Assembly: GCF_026213295.1 (NCBI RefSeq) | Contig: NC_079425.1 | Location: 9,788,372-9,852,371, forward strand | Length of the DNA stretch: 64,000 nucleotides | DNA from: Gadus chalcogrammus | Lineage: Eukaryota > Chordata > Actinopteri > Gadiformes > Gadidae | Direction of reading: 5' to 3' | Shown: in pieces, positions 1 through 43,677 of the stretch | How positions within the stretch are numbered: position 1 is the first letter of the stretch | Layout: each line of letters begins with the position of its first letter | Position numbers and translations under genes: made by a program | Notes under the pieces: model-generated | Told to the model about the DNA's origin: nothing | Database searches by the model: none | Seen by the model: the letters and a program-made list of their open reading frames with translations, nothing else

Positions 1-379
1 TATATATGCATAAATAAAGATTAACTCTAACTTGTGCATTTCAAACAGACGAAATCATTGACAGCCACGCATCCATGGCTCTGACCATCGCATCCTAGGC
101 TGTGACGCGAGCAGGGACGAACTGACTGAAGTATCGCGTAGTTGCGCACCGGCCATGTTTCTTTATTGATAGTAGGCTACTTTGTGTACCAGTGTAATAG
201 AGAAAGTGTTGCGATCACTTTGATAAGTCTCGAACTTCCGGCAAGTTGAATTTTGTTTTCTGTTTAACCATACCTACCGCAAGAAAAACACAAACCATGG
301 CTGTGTCCACCTCCGTGATGTTGTACCGTTGACACCCCTGTCTACCTAGACGTGTGTCTAAACTGTCGTCCAAATGGAA
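1..379 (+). promoter_or_regulatory. usp47: usp47 promoter-proximal / 5' UTR region
   Basis: This is the sequence upstream of the usp47 start codon. It has several CpGs around 95-150, and I see no clear TATA box. A short upstream ORF of 11 codons runs from ATG 297 to TGA 330-332, with A at -3 and G at +4. It would matter only if transcription starts upstream of 297. A pyrimidine-rich stretch ending in AG at about 349 could instead be a splice acceptor, so the exact 5' UTR is not settled. The transcription start cannot be fixed from sequence. Confidence 0.45.
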
Positions 380-13702
<13,323 letters not shown>

Positions 13703-14990
13703 GACGCACACCCCTGCTGCTGTTTTGGATTCTCTTCTTGCTACAGTGTAGTTGTCCGGGGACACTGGGGTGTCCGTATGGGTGTCTTCAACTTCAAAGC
13801 AGTGCTGTGCAGTAAAACCCGTGGTCGCTCTCTCCAGCAGGGTAGAGATTGGCTCAGAAGTCCCATCTGTGCACTATAGTGTAATGTACTGTAAAGTTTT
13901 AAAGGGAAGTACAGAAGCTATGAAATTTAAAGATGAACATCGTTTAGACGAATCCATTGAAAATAAGGCCACAGATACACACTGCACGGATAGAACTGTG
14001 AAACAGGAGAGTATGAAATCACTGTCTCCATGTGTCCTTTAAAGAAAGCCCTTCTTGTAACCTCTTGAGTGTTTTGCTTCCTAATTTTGTCGTTAGATTC
14101 ATTGGAAACCATGGAAGTCATCCGTGAGTTTAGCGTTATTCTATCGTCGCGGCACTCCTTTGCTATAGAAGATTTAGGTCTACCTTACCATCTCCTTACG
14201 ACGATGGAACCACCCATGTGTGCAAGAAAGAGCTTAAACATGTATCCTTAATGAACTTTTTGAAACGTCCCATTTAATGTTTGCACTTATTTTTGCAATT
14301 TTAAATTCCAAAATTTGGTGGTACAAAGCTTTTTCGAATTTGGTGGGTTATTTCATAAGCAGAGTTTTCCTTTATATCCTTTTATATATTATAATCTGTT
14401 AAATAGGCTATTGGTTCATCACATCATCACCTGGAACAGTGAAACAAAGCCAAGCAGGCTATGTTAAGAATCCTTTTTGTTTTGTAAATTATTGATTTGC
14501 TGCAGACCTAATGCTCCGATCGGGTTCTGCAGAAGAACTCTGGCACACCTCATCCCTATTTAACCTTTTTTTTTTTGCTGGCAACGATGAGTTGGTTTTT
14601 TTCTGTGTGTTGCGTGTGAACGCAATGCGTACCTTCTAGTGGGAGCACTGGCGTGGGCGCACGGGTCGTTAAAATCTGCAGGGCAAGGTTGTTTTGTGAT
14701 GAGACAGAATCAAGTTTTGGCGCTTCTACTGGCTGCTGCTTGATAGTCCTGACTCCCAGGGGTGTAGAGTCTGCTGAACTTGCTATACATTTTGGGCGTC
14801 ACCCAGCCGCGCTAAACCAAGTCCTTCAGCACTGCTGGCCTTCTGGTGCTGCCCACCAGCTGTTCACTGTAGAAATGCCAATATCTGATTTTGTTTTTTT
14901 TGTTTATTTGTATTTCTTTAAGAATTAAAATCCTGTGTGAACATAGTATCAGATTTTAGAGTTGAATAAAATAATTTTTTCATAATTGGA
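13703..14990 (+). other. usp47: usp47 3' UTR
   Basis: About 1.3 kb without coding content between the usp47 stop and its best poly(A) signal. It is AT-rich in its distal half, with T-runs near 14560-14575 and 14885-14900. ORFs in this stretch are short and resemble nothing I know. Confidence 0.7.
14965..14970 (+). terminator. usp47: usp47 poly(A) signal AATAAA
   Basis: Canonical AATAAA followed by a T-rich stretch (ATAATTTTTTCAT) and a G/T-rich element (GGAGTTTTCT). Cleavage is expected at about 14985-14995. It is the first full canonical hexamer with a good downstream element after the stop codon. Confidence 0.65.
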
Positions 14991-15059
14991 GTTTTCTAGC
15001 AATTTATCATGAACATAATTTCAAAAGAAATGATGCGAAAACCAAATGTTTTTTGAATA

Positions 15060-15065
15060 TTTATT
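15060..15065 (-). terminator. dkk3: dkk3 poly(A) signal AATAAA (minus strand)
   Basis: The plus strand reads TTTATT, so the minus strand has AATAAA about 585 bases after the dkk3 stop. Cleavage would fall near 15035-15045, only tens of bases from the predicted usp47 cleavage site on the other strand. Confidence 0.55.
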
Positions 15066-15648
15066 AAGCAAGAGTTGTACAATGTACAAATAATGCTGAT
15101 TAGAACAAATTGATCTAGTGTACATTTCACCAAATCTGAAGGCCGTAGTTATTTTCTGCATAGCTCTTGTGTCTTACACTCCTGATTTGATGCAATCAGG
15201 CACTGACATAAGGCCTAAACATGGTGTGGACAGCCAGAAAGACGAGTGCAAATAAGCTTTTATAAAGTGTTTGCGGTGGTGGGTGATGGTGGCTGATGAG
15301 TTATAGGGTTATAGGGTCTCACAAGGTCTAACGAGCCTGCAATAACATTGTAATAAGGTAGTAATAGGTACCCAGTACATCCTGGAACTGAATGTTGAGC
15401 CAAAGCCTGGAACAGCCGCAACTGCATGCTACAATTTCTCTAGCAGTGAATATGGTCAAGCCTCCGTGCTGAACATCCGTGTTAGGAGCCAGCCTGTAAT
15501 AACTTGGAGGTGTAACGTTTTTAGTGCCTTATTCCTTGGATATGTAATTGATTTGATTTTCTCAATGAGTGATGTTCGCAGTGTCCCAGATTTTGCAAGC
15601 ATCTGAACTGCTCAATGATATCCAATTTAATTCTTAGGAAAAAATAGT
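15066..15648 (-). other. dkk3: dkk3 3' UTR
   Basis: Non-coding sequence between the dkk3 stop (15649-15651) and the minus-strand AATAAA at 15060-15065. No ORF or repeat stands out apart from a small direct repeat of TTATAGGG near 15301-15318. Confidence 0.6.
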
Positions 15649-16004
15649 CTAGACGATGTAGTCGATCTCTGAGTAAAGAGTGTCAGCCAGGTCCTCTTCG
15701 CTAGATTTCGGTCCCTGAAGACACAGGGAGCCGCGTCTGTCAACCAAGACACAATGCAGATTTAAAGCCAATACTTCCTATAGGTACACTGTACCTGTTT
15801 GGTGTGTCTTATGACCACTGTGTGGTCATTAGATTACCCAGACTTACCCGAGGGGCTGGCAGTGCAGATCACCTACACAGGGGCAGTGCTCCAGTGGTCC
15901 TTCTCCCTTCCCGTCTATGGACATCCTTTCCGTCAGGTGGTTTGAGGGGCCTAAGCAGCGCTCACGCTCAATGGGCTTGGCTGAGCAGACTGGAAATAGC
16001 AGAG
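15649..16004 (-). CDS. dkk3: dkk3 exons 6-7: second Cys-rich domain and C terminus
   Basis: Exon 6 (16004-15848) encodes ALLFPVC and EHCPCVGDLHCQPL. Exon 7 (15736-15649) supplies the final Cys (RGSLCLQG) and an acidic tail. The exon 7 acceptor is GGTTGACAG. The nearer CAG at 15711 would shift the frame and stop after a few residues, so it was not used. Confidence 0.88.
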
Positions 16005-17030
16005 CTGAGCCCCCCCGAACACCACAGTAAACAAACGCAAAATCAGAATGGTTTCATTCAGCAGCAACCTAATTGCCAACCTATATTATCATCCAAATAC
16101 ATATGCAAACATTGATGAAATGCTAATCAGTGTATTGAGTCATTGAAAGGGGAGAAGTAAAAGGTGCTGTAAGTTAGATTAAGAGTTATAATGTCAACTG
16201 TTTTTTGGGGGGATATCCCCCCTATAAAATCTGCTCCTTCCATACGATCCCCTGCCAGTGAGAAGGGTTGTTATTTTGTGTGGGAGCCAGCCATGGTAAC
16301 GCAGTGTACGTAAATGTGGTTCACAGGCAAGATGGATTCTCGGAACCAATCGAGGAAGAGGTGCACTGATTGGTTAGAAATGAGGCGGGAATGACCAAAA
16401 ATTGAAAGAGTATCATGCATAGACAGATGCACAGTCAAACTACAACAGATATTCTAACGGAGCATTTCTATCACTAATAGCTGATGGGTGGGTATTGCAT
16501 TTGTAAAAATTCACACTTAAATTATTACTCTTACAATTTACCTACAGCATTATTCAAACCTACATTCTAATCATGTCAAAGGCCTTTTACCTTTATGAAC
16601 AGCACAACAAAGATCTTCATTGCAGTCACCCTGGTAATGACATATTCTGCCAGCCTCCCCTTTGGTAGCGTTGGGACTGCACTGTCCCCACACACACATG
16701 TGCCCATCGCAGCACTCCGCATCCTTGGTGCAGGGCTGCAACACATTACCATACAGGGACTCCATAAATGGGAATGCTTATGCAAAACACACAAATCACA
16801 CTGCTGTGTTTGTGTAAAGTGGATGCTGTCATTTTTTTTTATTCCGCAACACTCAACACTTTCAACGTGTATGTCTCATAGCAGAGAGAGGCACCAGTTC
16901 CAACTTAACCTTGACATGTGTTGTCTGCAACACTGAGACCACTGACGATGGATGCCACTCCAATTACGCTGGTGAAAACACTGCAATGCAGTCCATTATG
17001 AAATATAATCGGTGTGTGATTTAGTATACG

Positions 17031-17121
<91 letters not shown>

Positions 17122-18473
17122 CTACCTACCACATCAAGAGCTTTGCAAGGGAGACACTTTGAGTTTTGTGTGTCATAGAAACAGTACCTTCCCCTCTCAC
17201 AGTCTTCAGCGATGATGCACTCCTACATAAGAAGGGTGAAGGAAACAAACTAATGAGATGAAATGGATGGATCAATGTTAGCCAACTTTCTTTTTTTATT
17301 TGATAAAATAATTTTAAGCAAATAAATTCTGTGGAATACAGTGAACAGATGGTGTGTTTTAGATTTGAAATTGTATCATGTGATTTCAGAAAAACATTGA
17401 GGAAACCCTTTTTAGGAGATGTTATTTTTCCAAAGCATTAACCTGCTGACACAAATGTCAACTTGGACATTTTATTCTTGAATGAATGGTGGAGGAAATT
17501 GTCATGTAAATCAGGCAAACTAACTGATCCATCTTCAATATGGAGTTGAAGAGGTAGACAAACAAATAGGCCTAAAGAAATAGAATACGTGGATTGTATT
17601 GGCTTTGAATTAATAGGCGTAGGCATGCGGTTGGAATACAATTACAGAATTGTTTGTAAATCACTCAACAGATTTCTGACTTTCAGTACGAGGTAATTTC
17701 ACAGGCTGCATTAGAAGAACAATTAGGCCATACCTTATATTTTGCTTTATGTATTCTAAACACAAGCCTTAATATAAACCTATGAATATAAATGAGAATC
17801 AAATATAGGCCTACCTTGCCGTTGGCCCGAACGACTTTGCTGTTAAAGTCTTCTTCTGTATCCCCAGTGGGAATATTATTGTCTAATATCTGCACAGGGG
17901 ATGGGATAGGGAGAAATAATTTGCATCATTCACATCATATGTTGCATAGGCCTATTTGATCAGGCCTACTTACCTTGTCGAAAATTTGCACTGAATGATT
18001 GCCAACAACCACTTTTTCCGAGCCCGTTTCATTATAAACGTTTGATTGTATTTTCTGGTCACCCTGGTTAACCTAGAAAGAATACACTTTTTCATCAATT
18101 ATCAAAAAAAGGAAGGAAACTTTTTATGAACAGAATACATTCTCGTGAGTGACATCCCAAAGATGACCAAGGCCAATAACTTGGCAAATAAACTAGACTT
18201 GTCTGTATCCTTTACATACGCCTATATGAATTGCGACGTTGCTTGTCTGCTCACTTGATTAGATGCGTCTTCGAATTCCTCTCGCTTGTTCTCGGCAGGA
18301 TGCTCCGTGACCGTCTCGACAACATTGTTGTCCATCGAAGTCTCGACATCAACATGATAGGAATTATAATCCAGAATGTGATGAATACCGTTATTTTGTA
18401 TCTCAGGGAGGATACAAACGACGGGTGTTATGGTAACACCCAAGAACCCTAGGGCTAACAACCGCAACATCAT
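15649..18473 (-). CDS. dkk3: Dickkopf-related protein 3, secreted (7 coding exons)
   Basis: Secreted glycoprotein of the Dickkopf family; DKK3 is the divergent member with a disputed role in Wnt and TGF-beta signalling. Exons in coding order: 18473-18255, 18072-17974, 17889-17815, 17222-17130, 16735-16591, 16004-15848, 15736-15649. All introns are GT-AG, and the phases close to 291 codons plus stop (human 350). Visible parts: hydrophobic signal peptide at residues 1-20; a polar linker with NET and NHS N-glycosylation sites; a first Cys-rich domain with 10 Cys (about 133-182); a second colipase-like Cys-rich domain with 10 Cys (about 193-269); and a short acidic tail ending SEIDYIV. ATG 18473 is preferred over an in-frame ATG at 18563, which lies within about 10 bases of the transcription start predicted from the TATA box. 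The short C-terminal tail differs from the mammalian end. Confidence 0.93.
16591..17222 (-). CDS. dkk3: dkk3 exons 4-5: first Cys-rich (DKK_N) domain
   Basis: Exon 4 (17222-17130) begins ECIIAEDCERGRYC. Exon 5 (16735-16591) begins PCTKDAECCDGHMCVWGQC. Joined, they give the 10-Cys DKK_N pattern, with six residues between the two Cys that flank the junction, as in human DKK3. An alternative exon 5 start further upstream (at about 16755) would keep frame less well with that spacing, so the acceptor after TGTGTTGCAG is chosen. The intron between them carries the (CA)n array at 17034-17120. Confidence 0.92.
17034..17120. repeat. (GT)n / (CA)n microsatellite in dkk3 intron 4
   Basis: 87 bp of uninterrupted GT on the plus strand, so (CA)43 in the dkk3 transcript. 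It begins nine bases after the 5' splice site of dkk3 exon 4. Confidence 0.95.
18255..18473 (-). CDS. dkk3: dkk3 exon 1: signal peptide and N-terminal region
   Basis: 73 codons starting MMLRLLALGFLG and continuing VTITPVVC, a clear signal peptide core. The donor is CAA/GTGAGC. The rest is acidic and polar with no Cys, as expected for the DKK3 N-terminal region. A second in-frame Met follows directly, so either could be used. Confidence 0.85.
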
Positions 18474-18569
18474 ACCACTGCTGCAGCGGAGCAGTGTGGG
18501 TGTGGTGGTGCCGGTGGTGTTGGTGCTGTCCGAAGAGGTGCGCAAAGCTAACCCTAAAGCCATTCAATA

Positions 18570-18604
18570 AATGTGAATCAGCCTATATTTAACAATTTAT
18601 ATAG
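18570..18604 (-). promoter_or_regulatory. dkk3: dkk3 core promoter with TATA box
   Basis: The minus strand reads TATATAAA at 18603-18596, a perfect TATA box. Transcription would start near 18570. This gives a 5' UTR of roughly 100 bases to ATG 18473 and makes the upstream ATG at 18563 an unlikely start. Confidence 0.6.
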
Positions 18605-19079
18605 TCACGCCTTAGAGCAAATGCGCTATAACGTCGTGGCTCAACATCAGATCACAATGAAACCTAATGAACTTGCCAAATCAACTTAACCGGCTACAAA
18701 ACTCAAGAGAGCCACACGCGAGTCCTGTCATCGCAACTGCGCAATCTGTTGAAAATGGGACAGTACTTGCATGTATTTGTATCGTTGCTGCGTGGTTGCA
18801 GATTGACCAGAAGATGACGCTGTTTAACTTCGTATTCCTCATAGCCCTGAAATAATTGTTTAATGTCATTTATGGACAAACTGTAGAGGCTTTCCCATAA
18901 TCGTCCTGTACTATTGCCCGTTTACATATCCAAATCATTAAGGTTACTAGAACACAAAAAAAAGTGATAATAGACATACCGATATATACTTTTTGATTAT
19001 GAATGCAATGTGCCCTTTTGTTCGCATGGGGGCGGTAGTGTGTCGAGGCTAGAAGTGTACGGTTAGTTTAGTCACGGCT
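18605..19079. promoter_or_regulatory. Divergent promoter interval between dkk3 and possible mical2 first exon
   Basis: About 475 bp between the dkk3 TATA box and the first plus-strand sequence that looks like transcribed mical2 leader. It contains scattered CpGs and no repeat. It would be a shared bidirectional promoter if the exon at about 19080-19262 is real. Confidence 0.35.
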
Positions 19080-19262
19080 CAACTTTTCTATTTGTGTGTG
19101 GAGCACTTTGCGCTCCGCCCTTGGCCAGTAGTGTGTAGTCTATGGTGGAGCTGCTTTCATTACACTGGGCGACTGGGACGAGCTGCCACATATTTCTCCG
19201 GATTCTGTGTTTCAAAAATAATTGGATGAGGGAAAAGTTCATATTTTTTCCTGTGAGATGAA
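19080..19262 (+). other. mical2: Candidate non-coding first exon of mical2
   Basis: The stretch has higher GC than its flanks and ends in ATGAA/GTAAGTG, a near-perfect 5' splice site at 19263. The mical2 exon that holds the start codon has a splice acceptor at 25546, so an upstream leader exon must exist. This is the best donor I noticed in the right place and strand. No transcript evidence is available, so the 5' limit is arbitrary. Confidence 0.35.
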
Positions 19263-21131
19263 GTAAGTGATTTTTTCGTAAGAAGTGGTGTTTATTTTCC
19301 TGTGGTTTAAAATCAGTGAATATTAACACCTGGTATCATCTTCGTTTTCTGAATTGGGCTGCTCTAGGGTTTCTTTCTATGAGAGAACTGGCGGTTTCTG
19401 GATTTCAATCCTCAATTTCATTAAACATGGTACTAGTTCTTAAGAGGGAGAGCATTGTCTTGGGAAGTGTAACTCCGGGGTCTCTCTTTACGCATGGGAT
19501 ATGACCCAGCGGTTCTTGCGCTAACTGTTCAGCTGTGATCTGTTTATGCAACATAGTTTTGAGTCACAATCGATTTGGGCTTTAAAATAAAAGTTACATT
19601 GTAGTAATTTGACACATAGGCCTACTTAAACATGCCTTACATAAAATAGGCTACTTTAAAAAATATCTTTAAAAGTTAATCAAATGCAGCCAATTTAAGA
19701 GTGTTTTTCTCATGCGGCTCCACCTGCTCAAGACACCTGTAACCACAAGCAATAACAAGCCAGAAGAGATTTGGGAGATCACCTCACGGTCAAATGGGAT
19801 TCGATATCGAGTGGGATTTCACGTTTTGCTATTGAACTGAATAAGACTAGACCCTAAAACGAGGATTAAAGCCCACATATCTCTCGACAGGTAGCATTTC
19901 TACCTTAAACTTCATCGGGAGTCCCCTGCAGCGACTAATTGTAAGAAATGGTTTTGATTCGTTCAGAGAAATATTTGGATAAAGCAACCGAGTCTTGCCC
20001 CCGTGCAAGTGTTTTCCAGCCGCCTTTGAATGAGTAAATGTTTCCTGGTTTGTTAAGAAAACACATTCGTCAGGCATGCTATAACGTTAAGCCTAAAATA
20101 ATCTTCTGTCGGTAGCCTACGTGATGGATTCATTAAACACATCTGTTAATGCTGGACAAATAAAAAATGTAAGACTCTTATATTAACAGCATCTGGCTAA
20201 CTAAAAGGAGAACCGTTGGCAGTATTTAAATGGCAGGATGTTCCTGCCTTCAACTGTATGGAGAAGTTAATATTATGTCTCTACCACTTGTAAAAAGTCA
20301 AACACAAGGTCAAGAGTATAATTGACTCTGAATTACCTTAATAATCGTAGATTATTAAGATTTGGGAAACCCATGTTTTTTAAAGCTTAAGCCAAAAGCC
20401 ACTCTTGTGCACAGCATACCCAAGTCCCTGTCGACTTCTCGTCTGAAGTTTGTCATTTGTGGTTTGTGCAGGCTTAACCTAAAAGCAGTGTTCCCAGAAA
20501 AACAGCACTATTGGCACATTCTTTAGTGTCCCCTTTTACTTGTGTAGCCAGATGCCCATCGTCCACACAATGCTAATTATACTGCAGTATTTATTAGGCT
20601 TGTGTATGTATATATGTTTGTGTCTATCTATTCTATTTATCGTTTGAGTGTAGGGAAGAGACTAACTGCTGTTTTCACACAAAGCATTCCAGTCTTTCAA
20701 GAGATGAGCTGCAGTCGATGCCCTCTCTCTGTTGTTATTAATTTGTTTAAACCATGACAATACTTTGGGTTGGACATATATTTCTAGCTACATGTCACTT
20801 TCATATGTGTGTAGCCATCGTAAAAGTTCTCACCATTGGCTTCACTTATTGTTGCTGCTGGGGCAAAAATGCACAGACAAATGCAGTACATCCTCAGCCC
20901 ACTTCTCCACCATATTGGTCCCCTGGAATAGACATTTATGTAAATCCTGTTCTATACAGGCAGGCAGGTTGCAACAGGGAACCTCTAGCGCCCATGGCTG
21001 TGGTGAATGCCTCCTCGTTGTGTGCTAAAGACAGGGAAATGTAGTTAGGATTTTCCATCTTTCTTCACTGAAGTGGCTGAAGAAAAAGCCTGCACACTTG
21101 TAGGTTTGATCTGGTCTGATTTGATGGTTTG

Positions 21132-21132
<1 letters not shown>

Positions 21133-21204
<72 letters not shown>
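21133..21204. repeat. (AC)n microsatellite
   Basis: 72 bp of uninterrupted AC, the only long array here with AC on the plus strand. Confidence 0.95.
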
Positions 21205-21207
<3 letters not shown>

Positions 21208-22098
21208 TTTGATGATTACATCAGCAAATCAGGTCCCCCCCATTTGACATTGTGCTTGTCCGCAGGAGTAGCCATGGGCTGATACAATAATGCTCAGTGA
21301 GTATAAAAAGAAAGTCTATTAGTTTACATAAGTAAACTCTGTGTCACCGAAGACAGTGAATTGGTCCTGTGATTGTTTGTTTGAAGTGAATGTTGCTCAG
21401 GGCATATGGTGTCCCATCTACAGGACTGTGCTGTGTCATGTGCTGTGTTCCTCTTGAACATGAGACTGTTCTATTCTAAGCATGGCTTCTCCGAAAGTTG
21501 ACTTACCACAGAGGAATAAATGTCTGGCATCAAAACACCTCCTGATAGAGACTGGAGAGTGTTAATGGATGGACAACTGATCAACTAATGGCGCTCGCTT
21601 GTTTATTTTGTCGCCTTTTGTTCAATGATTGTTTCCTACACTTGCCAACACCCTAAAAGGCTTGCCGTTCCTATCCTTGCTGTGGATTTGTTTTGATGGA
21701 TCCATGTTACATTGGATACATGCATTTCTTTGGTGGCTACGCACTTTTTTGGCATGAGATAATGGGCACATTCCTTTTGTTATTCTTCTGCATACCTTCA
21801 TGAAAGAACAACAAAGTTTACGGTCATCCTCTTGGAAAGCTGGAGAAATATCTTAGCAATCTATTCCATGCGTGTCATCCAGAAATTATTGCATTCTGTA
21901 GGAACAGATAAATCGTTTTCTGAACAGTCAACATCGATTAGTGGCCAGAATCTTTCAGAACACTGATCTTTATATTTGAATGAAACCTGACCCCCATAGA
22001 AGAGTTGACGGTGTGCTGTGAGTAGCCAGATTACAACATGTTGGATGAACTAATCATGACGTTGTGTTTGTTTGTTTTGGCACTAGGATTTGACAAGA

Positions 22099-22234
<136 letters not shown>

Positions 22235-25200
22235 CAATGGGTTGAAGTCCAGATGAACATGCTGTTTTTGTGGGGCCTGCTTATCAGGGCAGAGGGTTCC
22301 TTCCTGGTTTTCTTTAGCACAGTCTGTAATTACTGTAGCTGGCCGGCCACGAACTTGCGTGTAGTTCCCAGCCGTCCCTATGTTTCCCTTGAGCTTGTCA
22401 GTTTCCTATTGTTTTGCGATCGACTCAGGCAGTAATATGAAGTAAACAGCAAGTATAGAAGTGCCATGCCACTGTTTCCTCTCAAATTTGCTTTTGCCCT
22501 GCTTATTTATTAACTGTACTGTAATTAATACATATTCCTTTTTATAATATCTGCACATGAGGCAATGTGTGTCATTATATGACAGCTCATGCCCACACAC
22601 ACTTGCAAAGTTCTGTGTCTGTGTAGGCATGAATGTGACTCTCCCTGATATTGCTCCTCTTTTCTTTCTGGAAGGGGGGGGGGGGCTGCCAGTCATTCTG
22701 CATTCAAGATCATACAGAAAGTGAATGCAAACATCCCATATTTACACATGATGATGGCACCATAGTAGGAGGAGGCAAGCATTGTACAACTAAATAGACA
22801 AAGAGCCTGTATGCTCAATCTCCCATAACTATTTGCTTAAATCAGAAAGCTTAGACTCATTACAAAGGCATATGTCTGGTGGAAGAAACCAGTGGATCAA
22901 ACCAAGGCAGATAATCTTTCAGATGCTATAACTGGGTGTGTGTGTGTGTGTGTTGTATGCTCCCGCCTGTTGTCTTTCTATGTATTTGTACAGCCGCTTC
23001 TGTGGTGCAGGGTTCTGTCTGCCCGCAGCTGTCTTTCCACTCCGTCAGACCCGAGATGGCGAGCTCATGATATTCTGTGCGAGACAATACAGTTAAAGTA
23101 TTGAACTATTTTGCTTTAGGCTGACTGGCCTGAAGCATTGATTTTTTTATTCTTGCTATTTTAAACACCTATTCAAAGATTTTGGTTGTCGTTAGCATAT
23201 CTTAATTTCAGCTAAACTGTAAAGCTCAAATATGAACGAGTCAACTGCAATATCCTTACCGGTAAGGGGGTTCCCTTCCATACTTCCTAGAGAAACAACA
23301 AGAGTGGTGCATCCTTTGTTTGTACTTTTCGAGGCATCGATTTTTCCTGGTGATCTGTTCAACAAAATCCATCCCTACAATACAAGAGTACAAACAAAAA
23401 CATCTGCTTCCAGTGACTGCAAGACAAAGCCTGTAAATCCCTGGGCATTTTCGTTACCTTCTCTACATGCAAATGGGCAATGCTGCACCTTAACACAGAT
23501 GTTTGGGGAAATAAGGAATGAAATAATGGACTGGATTCCGCTCACTGGAACAATAGAAGGGATCTGGGATTGGTGTTAGTGCGGTTTTGGACAATGGAAC
23601 TTCGTGTATGAAACTAAAGTTAAACATAATTTTTCAGACTGCAACACAAAGAACATTTGTATTTGTAAGCAGGAAATAATTGTTATTGTTTCCTTGGCGA
23701 TGTTAAATGGGTGAACAAAAATCTATTCTGGCCTTCAACTAAAAATGAGACTGGTGTTCAGAAGTTGTACTCTTATTTCTTGACCTTCATTGTTAAATGT
23801 ACAACACTGACCCCAGTATCAAGTGGGATTTGTATTTGATGCAGATGATGAGCTAATGAGATAATAAGATTAAATCTGTGGCGTGCACTATAACCTTGAA
23901 TGAATCGCACCCAATGATACATGCTACACTCAACAATTGTCCTATCATATCACAGTCTCCGGCCCTATACATGCAAACACCTGTATCACACACGTCTTTC
24001 CTATATTTAACCCAACCTAGTTAGCAATCACACCAATGCTCTTTCACAAACACTTCAACCCAAAAAAAGCAGGGGCGTGGTCACACAAAACCACTGAATA
24101 GCCGGTTGAGTGGAAAGCAGTCCGGGGACTTTGTGGGCGTTGGGCCCACAGCTCAGGGCTGCTGATGGAGCAGTTCAGAGTTATTCCAGCCACGTGGCAC
24201 TGGAATGTGGGCTCATAGAGTCTGGGCAGTGGACTGTCTCCAGGCAAATGCTTCTGGTGGGGCTTTTATCTCGACCCGTGCAGGAGTATTGCTCTCATGC
24301 TGGGGTACCAGTCAGTATATGATGACTGCCGCTGAGTGAGTGAGGCTAAGGGCCTGGATGATGTCTACTGAGGCTTCTGCTATCACCATGGTTATTTGGC
24401 AGGGCATGATACTAATGTTATCTACCGTCTTTGATGTCATGATGTCATGTAATGCTATCCTTTACAGGCTAACATGGTGCCAATGGCATGAACCTATTAG
24501 GCCTATATATCAGTTTAGTAGGGAAACCTACATCTGAGGGTTTAGGTCAGTATCCACCACAAAATGGGCTAAATAACGACTCAAAACCATTTTCATTTTT
24601 CAAAAATTCTCAAAACTACAGGTACTCGCCACTAATATTGTGTGGATACCAGCTCGGGAGCAATAGTTGAACTACGAGAACCATATTGTAAGGAAATTAC
24701 TTGATTACAGCGAAACCTGTGCAACAAGGCCTGTCTCTCACTTCCCGTCCCTCACTTCCCCTCTACATTAGAATATCAAAGTCACCTCTGCCTCACTGTA
24801 GCCAGGTACTCCACCCTAAAGAGAAAAAAAGGCAAATTTAGAGTACAAAGAAACTAAATTCCACTGTAGGCTTCCATCCAGCCTTCAGCGCTACCTTCGG
24901 CTGTATTGAAATTGAAGTCCTGGAGTGTTAACATGAACCCCCACTCGCTTGATGGCTGATTTGAGTAAACCCTGGGATACTTCAAAGGTTGTGTACCAGT
25001 GCTATTAAAGGGGTGCTATTGGGCCACCAGGTGTGAGTGTGATAAGCCATTACAAGTGGGAATGTAAATCTAGATGTATGATGGATATATTAGAAAAGAT
25101 TACTACAGTCCACTGGGTAGGCTGGTAGACTGATCTATCCAGCATACATCTAGGTTGACGCTCCGAAAAAATACAGGATAAAATCTGATTTTCAAACGGC

Positions 25201-25638
25201 TTGTAATAACGCTGGCATAATATCACCCCTTTAACATGTTGTCACACCATGTCAATCCTCAACCAATACAAGTGTGAACTTTGATTTACTAAATGGAATA
25301 AAACTCTTTTTCGCTACGGATTAACCCATACCCTAACCCTAAATATTGGAAACAAATCATACACAATTTTAACTGCTGAAGATATACTTGTTAATATAAT
25401 TTTTTTAGATTTAAGACCTTGAATATTGAATGTCATCATAATTACATGGAAAAGGGGAAAAATCTCCTTCCTGTCAGCCAATTCTGAAGATTTTCCATAA
25501 GCTATAACTGCCGATCATGAGTTTAATTATTAAATTCCTCTTGCAGACGGACCAGCCTGTGGGTTTAACAGCGGGGTCACCGCCAACGAGGAAAGCAGAA
25601 CGTCTGCCGGAGAGTTCAGCGGTCCCAACACGACTACA

Positions 25639-43677
<18,039 letters not shown>

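Noticed and set aside
15711..15712. Nearer acceptor CAG for the last dkk3 exon
   Set aside because: With the carried phase it gives a stop after three codons and loses the tenth Cys of the second domain. The upstream GACAG acceptor keeps both.
16571..16765. An ATG-initiated start for dkk3 exon 5 (MESLYGNVLQ...)
   Set aside because: Splicing at the TGTGTTGCAG acceptor gives the Cys spacing of the DKK family; the upstream residues are intron sequence.
23232..23579. A 115-codon plus-strand ORF upstream of mical2
   Set aside because: No splice context, no recognisable domain, and ordinary composition for the surrounding DNA.
25325..25345. Telomere-like TACCCTAACCCTAA
   Set aside because: Only two units, expected by chance or as a trivial interstitial motif.
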